NCBI RefSeq assembly: GCF_027359925.1
Contig: NZ_CP114767.1
Coordinates: forward strand, 1,860,001 to 1,924,000
Direction: 5' to 3'
Length of the DNA stretch: 64,000 bases
Origin: Hymenobacter canadensis
GTDB lineage: Bacteria > Bacteroidota > Bacteroidia > Cytophagales > Hymenobacteraceae
A model generated the notes under the pieces. The model worked only from the letters and a program-made list of their open reading frames with translations. It was not told the DNA's origin and made no database searches. Below, in pieces: positions 50,433-59,100 of the stretch. The translations under genes were made by a program, and so were the position numbers. Within the stretch, counting starts at the first letter, position 1; every line of letters begins with the position of its first letter.

Positions 50433-50490
50433 TTGTTCGTGCTTAGTGCTTAGATCAAACGACCTAGGCACCAAGCACGAGCAACTAGGC
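50427..50490 (+). repeat. Hairpin of the cctagttgttcgtgcttag family
   Basis: gcctagttgttcgtgcttag (50427 on) pairs over about 27 bp (24 matches) with ctaggcaccaagcacgagca (50464 on). The stop codon of the ATPase gene is in its left arm. It stands between the ATPase and the radical SAM gene and may lower read-through into the latter. Confidence 0.75.
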
Positions 50491-50509
50491 GCTAACAACT
50501 AAGCCCTAC

Positions 50510-51445
50510 ATGAAAACCGACTTCACGCACTGCGAATCCATCTATTGGGTGTTCACCCAGCTCTGCAACGACAAGTGCGACCATTGCTACAACGACTCGG
50601 GCCCGCAGGGTACGCGCATCAGTGTGCAGGACTGCTTCCGCATCATCGACAACCTGCCCGAGCGGGTTGACCGCCTGATTCTGTCGGGCGGGGAGCCGCT
50701 GGCCGACCGGGTGAAGCTATATTCCATTCTGGAGGCGCTGCAGGCCAAATACCAGGGCCGCACCCAGATTATGCTCCAGACCAACGGCGACCTGCTCACG
50801 CCCGAAATCCTGGATCTGCTGATTGCCAAGGGCGTCACCCGCTTCGACATTGCCAGCATTGACCGCTACCACAAAGCCGCTGGAGCCCGCCTGATGACGC
50901 TGGCCGACCTGTTTGAGAGCCGCGGCGTGAATGGCGACGACCACGACCCGCTCATCGACAAAGAGCACCTGCTGGTAGAAGGCCACCGCCTGAGTTGGGG
51001 CTACTGGGGCGCCACCGAGGAAATGTGGCTGGGCGGCAACTGGGCCCGCGGCCGGGCCATGGAGAAAAACATCTGGCTGCGCGACCCCAGCCACAACTTC
51101 TGCGCCATCCTGTCGGGGGCCAAGGGCTTCCTGGGCGGCACCGATCTGCCGCAGGAAATCAGCATCCAGCTCTGGAAAATCAACCCCTGCTGCCCCGGCA
51201 CCAAGTTCCCGCTCGGCGATGCGCGCCGCGAAAAAGTAGCCGACGTGCTGCTGCGCGCCTCCCGGTCCGAAATTATGCAGCGCCTCAACCAGGGCGAACC
51301 CTGGAAAATGGGCGAATCCATCGGCGTGTCGGAAGCCCACGCCCTGGCCCGCACCGAGGACCTGCAGAACGTGTGCCGCTGGTGCGATGAGTTCTTCGAG
51401 CAGCACGTGGAAGAGGTAGTAGCTGCCATCCCACTCCCGGCCTGA
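50510..51445 (+). CDS. Radical SAM protein of unknown substrate
   Basis: 311 aa from ATG 50510 (MKTDFTHCESIYWVFTQL). The SAM cluster motif CNDKCDHC (C19, C23, C26), GGE in LILSGGEPLADR, and further Cys in NFCAIL, INPCCPG and NVCRWCDEF, which may bind an auxiliary cluster. No SPASM or B12 domain is evident. The protein is not ArsS. It closes the cluster of receptor, importer and GATase-like genes and is followed by a terminator. The substrate could be the imported ligand or one of the GATase-like partners. Confidence 0.82.
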   Translation: MKTDFTHCESIYWVFTQLCNDKCDHCYNDSGPQGTRISVQDCFRIIDNLPERVDRLILSGGEPLADRVKLYSILEALQAKYQGRTQIMLQTNGDLLTPEILDLLIAKGVTRFDIASIDRYHKAAGARLMTLADLFESRGVNGDDHDPLIDKEHLLVEGHRLSWGYWGATEEMWLGGNWARGRAMEKNIWLRDPSHNFCAILSGAKGFLGGTDLPQEISIQLWKINPCCPGTKFPLGDARREKVADVLLRASRSEIMQRLNQGEPWKMGESIGVSEAHALARTEDLQNVCRWCDEFFEQHVEEVVAAIPLPA

Positions 51446-51466
51446 CCATTCTCTGATTTTTAACGC

Positions 51467-51513
51467 AGCAAAAAGCCCCGCACAGCTACTCCAGCGTTGC
51501 GGGGCTTTTTGCT
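51467..51513 (+). terminator. Strong Rho-independent terminator
   Basis: Perfect 16-bp stem agcaaaaagccccgca (51467-51482) with tgcggggctttttgct (51498-51513) and T-rich 3' half. It ends the receptor-importer-radical SAM cluster 21 bases after its last stop. Confidence 0.9.
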
Positions 51514-51585
51514 GTATACCTTAAGCCCGAAAACAGGCTTATAGCGCGGATTCATGTTGGTGTGCGGCTGGCCGGCAACTGTAAA

Positions 51586-51605
51586 CGCGAAGCAGAGACT
51601 TCGCG
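51586..51605. repeat. Short palindrome cgcgaagcagagacttcgcg
   Basis: Arms cgcgaag and cttcgcg with a short centre, followed by ctaccgcc. It stands alone between the terminator and the tRNA gene and appears to be a reduced copy of the repeat vocabulary seen elsewhere. The rest of 51514-51690 shows nothing more. Confidence 0.5.
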
Positions 51606-51693
51606 CTACCGCCCGGATATCAACCCGAGAATCGTGCTATGTTGTCCGTTTCGCGCCAACGCATCCCAGGCCAGACCTCAATTCCGGAGCACG

Positions 51694-51730
51694 AAAAAGC
51701 CCTCACCTGCACAATGCAGATGAGGGCTTT
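51694..51730 (-). terminator. Rho-independent terminator of tRNA-Lys
   Basis: On the minus strand aaagccctca (51730-51721) pairs with tgagggcttt (51705-51696), and the T-run (a at 51694-51698) follows. It is 2 bases past the tRNA 3' end. Confidence 0.9.
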
Positions 51731-51732
51731 GG

Positions 51733-51806
51733 TGATCCCGCTGGGATTCGAACCCAGGACCCATACATTAAAAGTGTATTGCTCTACCAGCTGAGCTACA
51801 GAATCA
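51733..51806 (-). tRNA. tRNA-Lys (anticodon TTT)
   Basis: 74 nt. Read on the minus strand the acceptor arms are TGATTCT and GGGATCA, the D-arm has AGCTCAGCTGGTAGAGC, the anticodon loop CTTTTAA gives TTT, and the T-arm is GGGTTCGAATCCC. No CCA is encoded beyond CC at the 3' end, then the terminator. Confidence 0.93.
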
Positions 51807-51885
51807 GTTACTTTGCACGCAAATCGCGGCTTATTTGCTGATTGTGGCACAAAAGTAGTCGGCCGCCTTTTATTCTCCAAACGTT

Positions 51886-52602
51886 TTGCTGAAAAAACTC
51901 TTCCTTTTTTTTACTAGTTCGTTGCTGACTGCCGGCTCGGCCATGGCGCAGCCGGGGGCGCAAGAGCTCCAGAAAGCTGATTCGGCGTTTGTTGCCGGTG
52001 CTTACACTCCTGCTTATCAGTTATATCGACAGGTTCTGCGCCGGCATAATATCGCCTCGCCCCGCATGCTGCTGCGCATGGCCTACGTGCAGGATGGCCT
52101 GGGCCACTATCCGGCGGCTCTTTACTACCTGAGCATGGCCTACAAGCGCCAGCCCAGCCTCGCTACGTGGCGCAAGATGGCCGCCCTCGCCCGCGACCGG
52201 CGCCTGACCGGATACCCCGACACCTGGCGCCAGGACCTGCGCCTGCTGGTGCAACGCTACTACTATCCGGGTTTGCAGGTGCTGCTGATTGGGGCCGTGG
52301 CGGGAGGTATGCTGCTGATTCTGCGCCGCCGGCGGCTTAGCCGTGGCTGGTGGGTTTTGTACGGGACGTATCTGCTGCTGACCGGCGGCTATCTGCTGCG
52401 GCTGGCGCCGGAGCGGGCGGCGCTGGTGGCCCGCCCCCGCGCCGCGCTGATGAGCGGCCCCAGTGCCGGCGCCTCCTGGCTCACCACCGCCGCCGCCGGC
52501 GACCGGCTCCTCGTGCAAGGGCGCCAGGACACCTGGTACCGCGTGCAGTGGCAAGGCCATGATGCTTACATCCGCACCCAGGATTTGCTGCTGGTGCAGT
52601 GA
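51886..52602 (+). CDS. SH3 and TPR-like membrane protein
   Basis: 238 aa from TTG 51886 (MLKKLFLFFTSSLLTAGS); a CTG one codon on and an ATG at residue 20 are alternatives, the latter cutting the signal peptide. The signal peptide ends near AMAQP. Residues about 25-105 form two TPR-like helical pairs (KADSAFVAGAYTPAYQLYRQ, LGHYPAALYYLSMAYKRQP). Two membrane segments follow (about 130-148 and 158-176), then a C-terminal SH3-like domain (LTTAAAGDRLLVQGRQDTW ... YRVQWQGHDAYIRTQDLLLV). This matches BatE-like aerotolerance proteins in layout, but no Bat gene is near. Confidence 0.75.
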   Translation: MLKKLFLFFTSSLLTAGSAMAQPGAQELQKADSAFVAGAYTPAYQLYRQVLRRHNIASPRMLLRMAYVQDGLGHYPAALYYLSMAYKRQPSLATWRKMAALARDRRLTGYPDTWRQDLRLLVQRYYYPGLQVLLIGAVAGGMLLILRRRRLSRGWWVLYGTYLLLTGGYLLRLAPERAALVARPRAALMSGPSAGASWLTTAAAGDRLLVQGRQDTWYRVQWQGHDAYIRTQDLLLVQ

Positions 52603-52640
52603 AGTGTTTTTTGGTGATGGGGTAATGGAGGGATGAAGTA

Positions 52641-52743
52641 AGAACGTCATTCCGAGCGGAGCGAGGAATCTCGCTAGTGTGGTAAACAATGCCACTCCAA
52701 CATCAGCACGCGAGATTCCTCGCTCTGCTCGGAATGACGTTCT
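52641..52743. repeat. Inverted repeat, family A, touching an SDR stop
   Basis: Arms agaacgtcattccgagc and gctcggaatgacgttct. The complementarity extends outward on both sides through gatgaagta (left) and tacttcatc (right), the right side being the last codons and stop of the SDR gene. Confidence 0.85.
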
Positions 52744-53549
52744 TACTTCATCTCCCCTTCCTCCTCTTTGCGGAAGTGGCTCAGCACCAGCTTATCGGTG
52801 AGGGCGGGGAGCCACTTGTTGAGGAAGACGGTGAGTTTGCCCTGACTGGTGAGTACCAGGTCGCGGCGGCGGTGCTGCACGGCGTGCAGGATGTGCTGGG
52901 CCACTTCCTCGCTGCTCATCATCTTCTGCTCGTCGCGCGGCGACTCGCCCTGCTGCGAGCCGTCGGCGGCCAGCGCCACCTGCCGGATGTTGGAGGCCGT
53001 GAAGCCCGGGCAGGCCAGCAGCACGTGCACGCCCTGCGGCAGCAACTCGGTGCGCAGGGCTTCCAGGAAGCCGTGCATGGCAAACTTGGAGGCCGAGTAG
53101 CCGGTGCGGCCCGGCAGCCCCCGGTAGCCAGCAATGCTGCTGATGCCCACCACCGAGCCCTTGCTGGCCAGCAGGTGCGGCAGCGCGCCTTTGGTAGTGT
53201 ACACCGTGCCGAAGAAGTTTGTTTGCATCAGGCGCTCAATCACGCCCAGGTCTACGTCCTGGAACCGGGCGCGCATGCTGATACCAGCGTTGTTAAGCAG
53301 CACATCGAGGCGGCCGAAAGCCGTGATGGTTTCGGCGACGGCGCGCAGGGCGTCGGCGGCCACGCCCACGTCGGCGCGCACGGTAAGGTGGCGGATGCCC
53401 AGGCGGGCCAGCTCCTGCGCGGTTTCCTGCAGGCGGGCTTCGTCGCGGCCCGTTACCACTACCTGCGCGCCGGCCTGCCCGAAGGCCACGGCGCAGGCCC
53501 GGCCGATGCCGGAAGTACCACCGGTAATCAATACAACTTTGTCTTTCAT
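52743..53549 (-). CDS. SDR-family oxidoreductase
   Basis: 268 aa from ATG 53547-53549 (MKDKVVLITGGTSGIGRA). SDR motifs: TGGTSGIGRACAV, LDVLLNNAGIS, catalytic Ser in VVGISSIAG, Y-x-x-x-K in GYSASKFAMHGF, PGFTASNI. The C-terminus is acidic (RKEEEGEMK). It is like the uncharacterised SDRs of Bacteroidota that act on fatty acids or ketoacyl groups. A TAGTTTTG -7 box lies 42 bases upstream. Its stop is at the very edge of the family A repeat. Confidence 0.88.
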   Translation of the reverse strand: MKDKVVLITGGTSGIGRACAVAFGQAGAQVVVTGRDEARLQETAQELARLGIRHLTVRADVGVAADALRAVAETITAFGRLDVLLNNAGISMRARFQDVDLGVIERLMQTNFFGTVYTTKGALPHLLASKGSVVGISSIAGYRGLPGRTGYSASKFAMHGFLEALRTELLPQGVHVLLACPGFTASNIRQVALAADGSQQGESPRDEQKMMSSEEVAQHILHAVQHRRRDLVLTSQGKLTVFLNKWLPALTDKLVLSHFRKEEEGEMK

Positions 53550-53590
53550 CTGGAAGCGCCGCGGTGAAATCTGCCGGGGCAGGCGGCCGG

Positions 53591-53598
53591 CAAAACTA
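53591..53598 (-). promoter_or_regulatory. Bacteroidota -7 box before the SDR gene
   Basis: Reading the minus strand, TAGTTTTG matches TAnnTTTG exactly. No TTG is found at the standard 19-21 spacing, so it rests on the -7 box and position alone. Confidence 0.5.
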
Positions 53599-53766
53599 CC
53601 GAATTTCACGCCTTTATGGCGGCGCAAACCTGCTTTCTGCCGCTGCTGGAGGCCGGCTTGCTTAATCCTCTTCTATATTGGATTGCCGGTGTGAAAAATT
53701 GTATTTTGTTTCCGCAATGTACCTACATTTACCTGCCTCTTCTTCAGCCTTTTCCTGCTGCTTTAT

Positions 53767-55995
53767 ATGATTGCACCTCTACTTATTCGGCGCAGTGCGT
53801 CTGTTTTTCTGGGTAGCTTGCTGGGCCTTCTGCCGCTGGGTGGCGCGGCCTGGGCGCAGTGCCCGGCCACGACCAGTGCCTGCACGCCCGGCGCGGCTCC
53901 GGCCAGCAACTTGCCCTTCGGGATGGGCATTTTCAACGTGACGCTGGGCACCATCAACAGCACCACCGGCGGCGTACAGGAAGGCTTTCAGGACTACTCC
54001 TGCACGGTGGGCACGACGCTCACGGTGGGCCAGAACTACCCCATCAGCATCCGGACCAACGCCAACGCCAACGAGAACGTGCGCGTGTGGCTGGATGTCA
54101 ACAACGACGGCACCCTGAACCCGACCACCGAGTTGGTATTCAGCTCCAACGCGGCCCGGGTGCATACCGGCACCATCTCGCTGCCCACCTCTACGGTGCT
54201 GGGCACGCGCCTGCGCCTGCGGGTGGCCGCCGACTACGTGAATGCGCCCATTCCGGGCACGTGCACCACGCCGCAGTATTCGCAGACCGAAGACTACGCC
54301 GTGACGGTGCAGGCCAACGTGGCGGCGCCCGTAGCCGAGTTTGTGGCCGACCAGACGCTCACCTGCTCGGGCTGCGTGCAGTTCACCGACCAGAGCCAGA
54401 ACGCGCCCACCGGCTGGCTCTGGAACTTCGGCGACAACACCACCAGCACCCAGCAAAGCCCCAACCACTGCTACAGCACGCCGGGCACCTACACCGTCAC
54501 GCTCACGGCTACCAACGCTGCGGGCAGCAACGTGCGCACCCGCGCCAGCTACATCGTGTATGACAATGCCGTGCCGGTGGCGGCCTCCTGCACGCCGGCC
54601 ACCACGGCCTTCTGCTGCGGCTACGGCATCACGCAGTTCACGCTGGGCCCGCTCAGCAAATCCTCGCAGAACGGCCAAGCCGGCTACGAAGATTTCACCT
54701 GCACCAGCCGGGCGCAGCTCACCGAGGGCAATTCCTACCCCATTAGCTTTGGCACCGCTACCAACCCGCAGGATATCCGGGTGTGGCTGGACCTCAATAA
54801 CGACGGCCAGTTCACGGCCAATGAGCTGCTGTACACGGCCCTGAACCGCATCAATCCCGCCGGCTCGGTGCAGATTCCGGCTACGGCCGTGAAGAACGTG
54901 CCGCTGCGCCTGCGGGTGCTGGCTGACTTTGTGGGGGGCGCCGCCACGGCCTGCGCGGCACCGCAGCTGGGCCAGATTGAAGATTATACCGTGACGGTGC
55001 GCAACAACACCAACCCGCCAGTGGCCGCCTTCAGCTCCAACCACGTGCCCGGCAACTGCCAGAACCCTGTGCAGTTCACCGACCAGAGCCAAAACGCGCC
55101 CACCAGCTGGCTCTGGAACTTCGGCGACAACACCACCAGCACCCAGCAAAGCCCCAGCCACCAGTACGCCACCGGCGGCGCGTTCACCGTCACGCTCACC
55201 ACCACGAATGCATATGGCACCAACACCGTCAGCAAGGCCAATGCCGTGGTGCTGATGGTGCCCTGCGTGCGCTACTGTGAGGCCACGGGCACTACGCCCA
55301 ACATCTGGCTGACCACCGTGACCATGCGCCGCGACGGAGCCATCGACTTCACCAATACCTCGGGCGCCAACGCCAACGGCTACGGCAACTTCGTGGACAA
55401 GGTGGTACCGCTCTTCCAGGGCACCAACACGTTTCTGGACCTGAGTGTGAATGCCAATTTCCAGCACCTGCTCTGGGCCTGGGTTGACTGGAACCGCAAC
55501 GGCACGTTTGAGGCCTCCGAGCTGATTGCCAATACCGCCACCTCCGCCACCACCCTCACCACGGGCTTCACGGTGCCCACCAATGCGGCTTTCCGGGGCC
55601 TGACACGCATGCGGGTGATGGTGCGGCTCAATAACCTGCCGGCCCCCAACCCCTGCCAGGTGAACCAGAATAACTCGGAAGCCGAGGACTACTCGGTGCT
55701 GGTGAGCCAGCCGCAGGCCTCGGCAGAGGCCCGCACGCTGCCGGCCCTGAGCGTGTTCCCGAACCCTACGGCCGATGGCCGCCTGCACCTGCGCCTGCCC
55801 GACCCAACAGCCGCCGGCACTTACGCCGTGCGGGTGGAAAACCTGCTGGGCGCTTTGGTGCAGGAAACCAGCCTGCGCCTGAGCCCCAGCCAGGATGCCG
55901 AGCTGAACCTGGCCGGCCTGCCCCGCGGCCTGTATGTGCTGCGCCTGCAGAACGCCGACGGCCAGACCGCCGTGCGCCGCGTGCAGCTGCAATAA
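53767..55995 (+). CDS. GEVED/PKD surface protein with T9SS domain
   Basis: 742 aa from ATG 53767 (MIAPLLIRRSASVFLGSL). Signal peptide ending near AWAQC. Then alternating units: GEVED domain (QDYSCTVGTTLTVG ... VRVWLDVNNDGTL ... QTEDYAVTVQ), PKD domain (VQFTDQSQNAPTGWLWNFGD), a second GEVED, a second PKD almost identical to the first (FTDQSQNAPTSWLWNFGDN), a third GEVED-like (HLLWAWVDWNRNGTF), and a C-terminal T9SS type A domain (LSVFPNPTADGRL ... GLYVLRLQNADGQTAVRR). It is probably exported and cell-surface bound or released. Confidence 0.85.
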   Translation: MIAPLLIRRSASVFLGSLLGLLPLGGAAWAQCPATTSACTPGAAPASNLPFGMGIFNVTLGTINSTTGGVQEGFQDYSCTVGTTLTVGQNYPISIRTNANANENVRVWLDVNNDGTLNPTTELVFSSNAARVHTGTISLPTSTVLGTRLRLRVAADYVNAPIPGTCTTPQYSQTEDYAVTVQANVAAPVAEFVADQTLTCSGCVQFTDQSQNAPTGWLWNFGDNTTSTQQSPNHCYSTPGTYTVTLTATNAAGSNVRTRASYIVYDNAVPVAASCTPATTAFCCGYGITQFTLGPLSKSSQNGQAGYEDFTCTSRAQLTEGNSYPISFGTATNPQDIRVWLDLNNDGQFTANELLYTALNRINPAGSVQIPATAVKNVPLRLRVLADFVGGAATACAAPQLGQIEDYTVTVRNNTNPPVAAFSSNHVPGNCQNPVQFTDQSQNAPTSWLWNFGDNTTSTQQSPSHQYATGGAFTVTLTTTNAYGTNTVSKANAVVLMVPCVRYCEATGTTPNIWLTTVTMRRDGAIDFTNTSGANANGYGNFVDKVVPLFQGTNTFLDLSVNANFQHLLWAWVDWNRNGTFEASELIANTATSATTLTTGFTVPTNAAFRGLTRMRVMVRLNNLPAPNPCQVNQNNSEAEDYSVLVSQPQASAEARTLPALSVFPNPTADGRLHLRLPDPTAAGTYAVRVENLLGALVQETSLRLSPSQDAELNLAGLPRGLYVLRLQNADGQTAVRRVQLQ

Positions 55996-56165
55996 GCGAG
56001 GTGATGAGGTAAAAGTGATGGGGTGATGAGGTAGAAGAAGCGGGCCAGTATGGTCGTGCGGTGGCAGACAGCCCCTCACGCCAACCGTTTTTCTCCATCA
56101 CCTCATCACCGCTTTACTTCATTCCCCCGCGCCTTCCTCACTCCACTCCTTCATTACCTCATCAC
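55996..56165. repeat. Inverted repeat, ccatcacctcatcac word family
   Basis: The left side gatgaggtaaaagtgatggg and gtgatgaggtagaagaagcg faces the right side ccatcacctcatcaccgctt, with a unique centre. It fills the gap between the two large surface proteins. Short copies of the same words occur upstream of genes at 23938, 47589 and 52615. Confidence 0.65.
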
Positions 56166-56170
56166 TTTAT

Positions 56171-59100
56171 ATGCGCCAAACTGTACTCCGCGCCATTTAT
56201 TTACTGCTGCTGCTGGTGGGGCTGAGCCCCGGCCGGGCCGTGGCTTCGCATTTGCTGGGCGGCGAGATGCGCTACCAGTATCTGGATGCCAACGGCCCGG
56301 CCACGGCCCGCTACCGCTACCGCGTGACGGTGCTCGTGTACCTGAACTGGGAGTGCCCGCCGGCCGGCGGCTCATCCAGCACCCAGTCCAACGTGCCCGA
56401 CGGGCGCTGCAATATCTTCCTCAACATCTACGACAAAGCCACCCGGCAGCGCATTGCCAGCACCGAAGGCAACAATGTGTTTCCCTGCACACAGGTGAGC
56501 TGCTCGACGCTGCAGAACCCCATCCAGAACGACCAGCAGCAGGCGGGCACGTTCCGGCTGCCCCGCATTTCCAACCCCAGCATCACGCCGCCGCAGCCCG
56601 GTGGGTGCAGCATTCCGGCTGGCTCGGTGCCGCCGGTGCGCCTGGCCCGCTACGAAGCCGTCGTGAACCTGCCTTTGGCGTTTGATGGCTACGTCGCCGT
56701 GTACACCGACGGCACGCGCAATTTCAATATCGACAACCTGCAGAATCCCAGCAACCAGAACCAGACGCTGTTTGTGGAAATGGCACCGCCGCTGCTGCCC
56801 AACTCCTCCCCTACCTTCTCCGATACGGCCGTAGTCGTTATCTGCCAGGGCGACACTAGCATCCTCGTCAACAACGCCGTAGACCCCGACGGCGACCGGC
56901 TGATTTATTCGTTCAGCACGCCCTACAACGGCAACCAGGGCGCGGCGCCCACTTTCGTTGCGCCGCCCAGCGTCACGTATGCTAACACGGGCGGCTACTC
57001 GGCCACCACGCCATTTGGCAGCGGCCCCGGCAACTATGCGTTTCTCAACGCCAGCAACGGCATCAGCCGCTACGCCACCTCCCGCGTGGGCCGCTACGTG
57101 GTGGCGGTGGAAGTCAAGGAATATCGCACCATCAACGGCGCGGAAGTGCTGATCGGCTCCACGAGGCGCGAAATCCAGCTGGTGTCACGTACCTGTTCGC
57201 CGAATAACTCGCCGCAGTTTACGGCCGCCACCACCGCGCAGCCGCGTTTGTTTACCGTTGAGGAAGGCCAGTCGGTCAGCTTCAACCTCGGCGCCACCGA
57301 CCCCGACGGCAACCCCATCAACCTGCGCGTCAATAGCGTGCTGCTCGATGGCAGCGGCCCCTTCAATGCCACCTTTGCCGGCAGCCAGGGCACCGTATTG
57401 CCGGGCGCCGTGAGCGGCAGCGCCACCGTGCAGGGCACGGGCGCCGTCAATGGTCAGTTTGTGTTCGACAGCCAGTGCGGCAACGGCCGCGCCACGCCCT
57501 ACGACGTGGTGGTGACCGCCACTGACGTGGCGTGCGGCGCGAAAAGCGTGGCCGACGTGTTCCAGATTCAGGTGACGAAAGCATTTGGTCCAAACAGCAT
57601 CAGCGGCAACGACGTCATCTGCGACCGGGCCGTGGCTCAGCAGTATACGGCGGGTGGCCCTGCGGCCAGTTCCTACCGCTGGACCGTGCAGGGCGGCACC
57701 ATTCAGGGCCCGGCCACCAACAACACCGTGCAGGTTCTCTGGACCGGCACCGGCGCCGGCCGCCTGGTGCTGCGCGGCGTGTCGGCGTTCGGATGCCCCA
57801 CCGATTCGGTGGTGCGCGTAATTGACGTGCGGCCCGCCGGTGCGCTAGCCGTGACGCCCACCGCAGCCGCTATCTGCCCGGGCGGCTCCACCTCCCTCAC
57901 GGCTACCGGCGGCACTACCTACCAGTGGACTTCCAGCACCGGCCAGACGTTTACGGGCAGCACCATCACCGTTTCGCCCGCCGTAACCACCACCTACACG
58001 GTGTCTACTTTCGACGGCATCTGCACCACTACGCGCCAGGCCACCGTGACCGTCAACCCGGCGGCCGTGGCCAACGCCGGCGCCGATGTGGCTACCTGCT
58101 CCGGCGTGTCTACGTCGATTGGCACGGCCTCCCTGGCTGGCTACACCTACCAGTGGAGCCCGGCTACCGGCCTGAGCAATACCAGCGCCGCGCAGCCCAC
58201 CTTCGTGCTGAGCAACACCACCAGCACGCCCCAGACCTTCACCTACCTTGTGACGGCCACCACGGCCCAGGGCTGCGTAGCCCGCGACTCGGTGCGCATC
58301 ACGCTCAACCCCGCCGCCGTGGCTAATGCCGGGGCCGACCGCGCCGTGTGCTCCGGTACGCCTACTTCGATTGGCTCGGCCTCGCTCGTGGGCTACACCT
58401 ATCAGTGGAGCCCGGCCACCGGCCTGAGCAGCGCCACCGCCGCCAATCCCACGCTCACGCTGCCCAACGCCGGCAGCGCGCCGCAGATGTTCACCTACAT
58501 CGTAACGGCCACCACCGCCAACAGCTGCGTGAACCGCGACACGGTGCGCGTGACCATCAACCCAGCCGCCGTGGCTACGGCCGGCGCCGACCGGGCCGTG
58601 TGCTCGGGCGAAACCACCACGCTAGGGGCGGCTTCATTGGTTGGCTACACCTACCAGTGGAGCCCGGCTACCGGCCTGAGCAGCGCCACCGCCGCCAACC
58701 CCACCTTCACCCTGACCAACACCGGCACTACGGCGCAGGTACTCACCTACACCGTCACGGCTACTACGGCTGAGGGCTGCGTGGCCCAAAGCACGGTGCG
58801 CATCACGCTCAACCCGGCCGCCATTGCCAACGCCGGCCCCGACGCCACGCTCTGCGACCGGCAGTCGACGACGCTGGGCAGCGCGGCCCTCACCGGCTAC
58901 CGCTACCAGTGGAGCCCGGCCGCCAACCTGAGCAGCGCCACCACAGCCCGCCCGGTATTCACGGGCGTGAACACCACCCAAACGCCGCTCACGCTCACCT
59001 ACATCCTCACGGCTACCAGCGCGCAGAACTGCGTGGCCCGCGACACGGTGCGCATCCTCGTCAACCCACGGCCGCTGCCCGACAGCATCCAGGGCTCGGC

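Noticed and set aside
53779..56079. 766-aa minus-strand frame across the GEVED/PKD gene
   Set aside because: Shadow of the plus-strand gene; low-complexity Gly/Ala/Val/His content, no motif.
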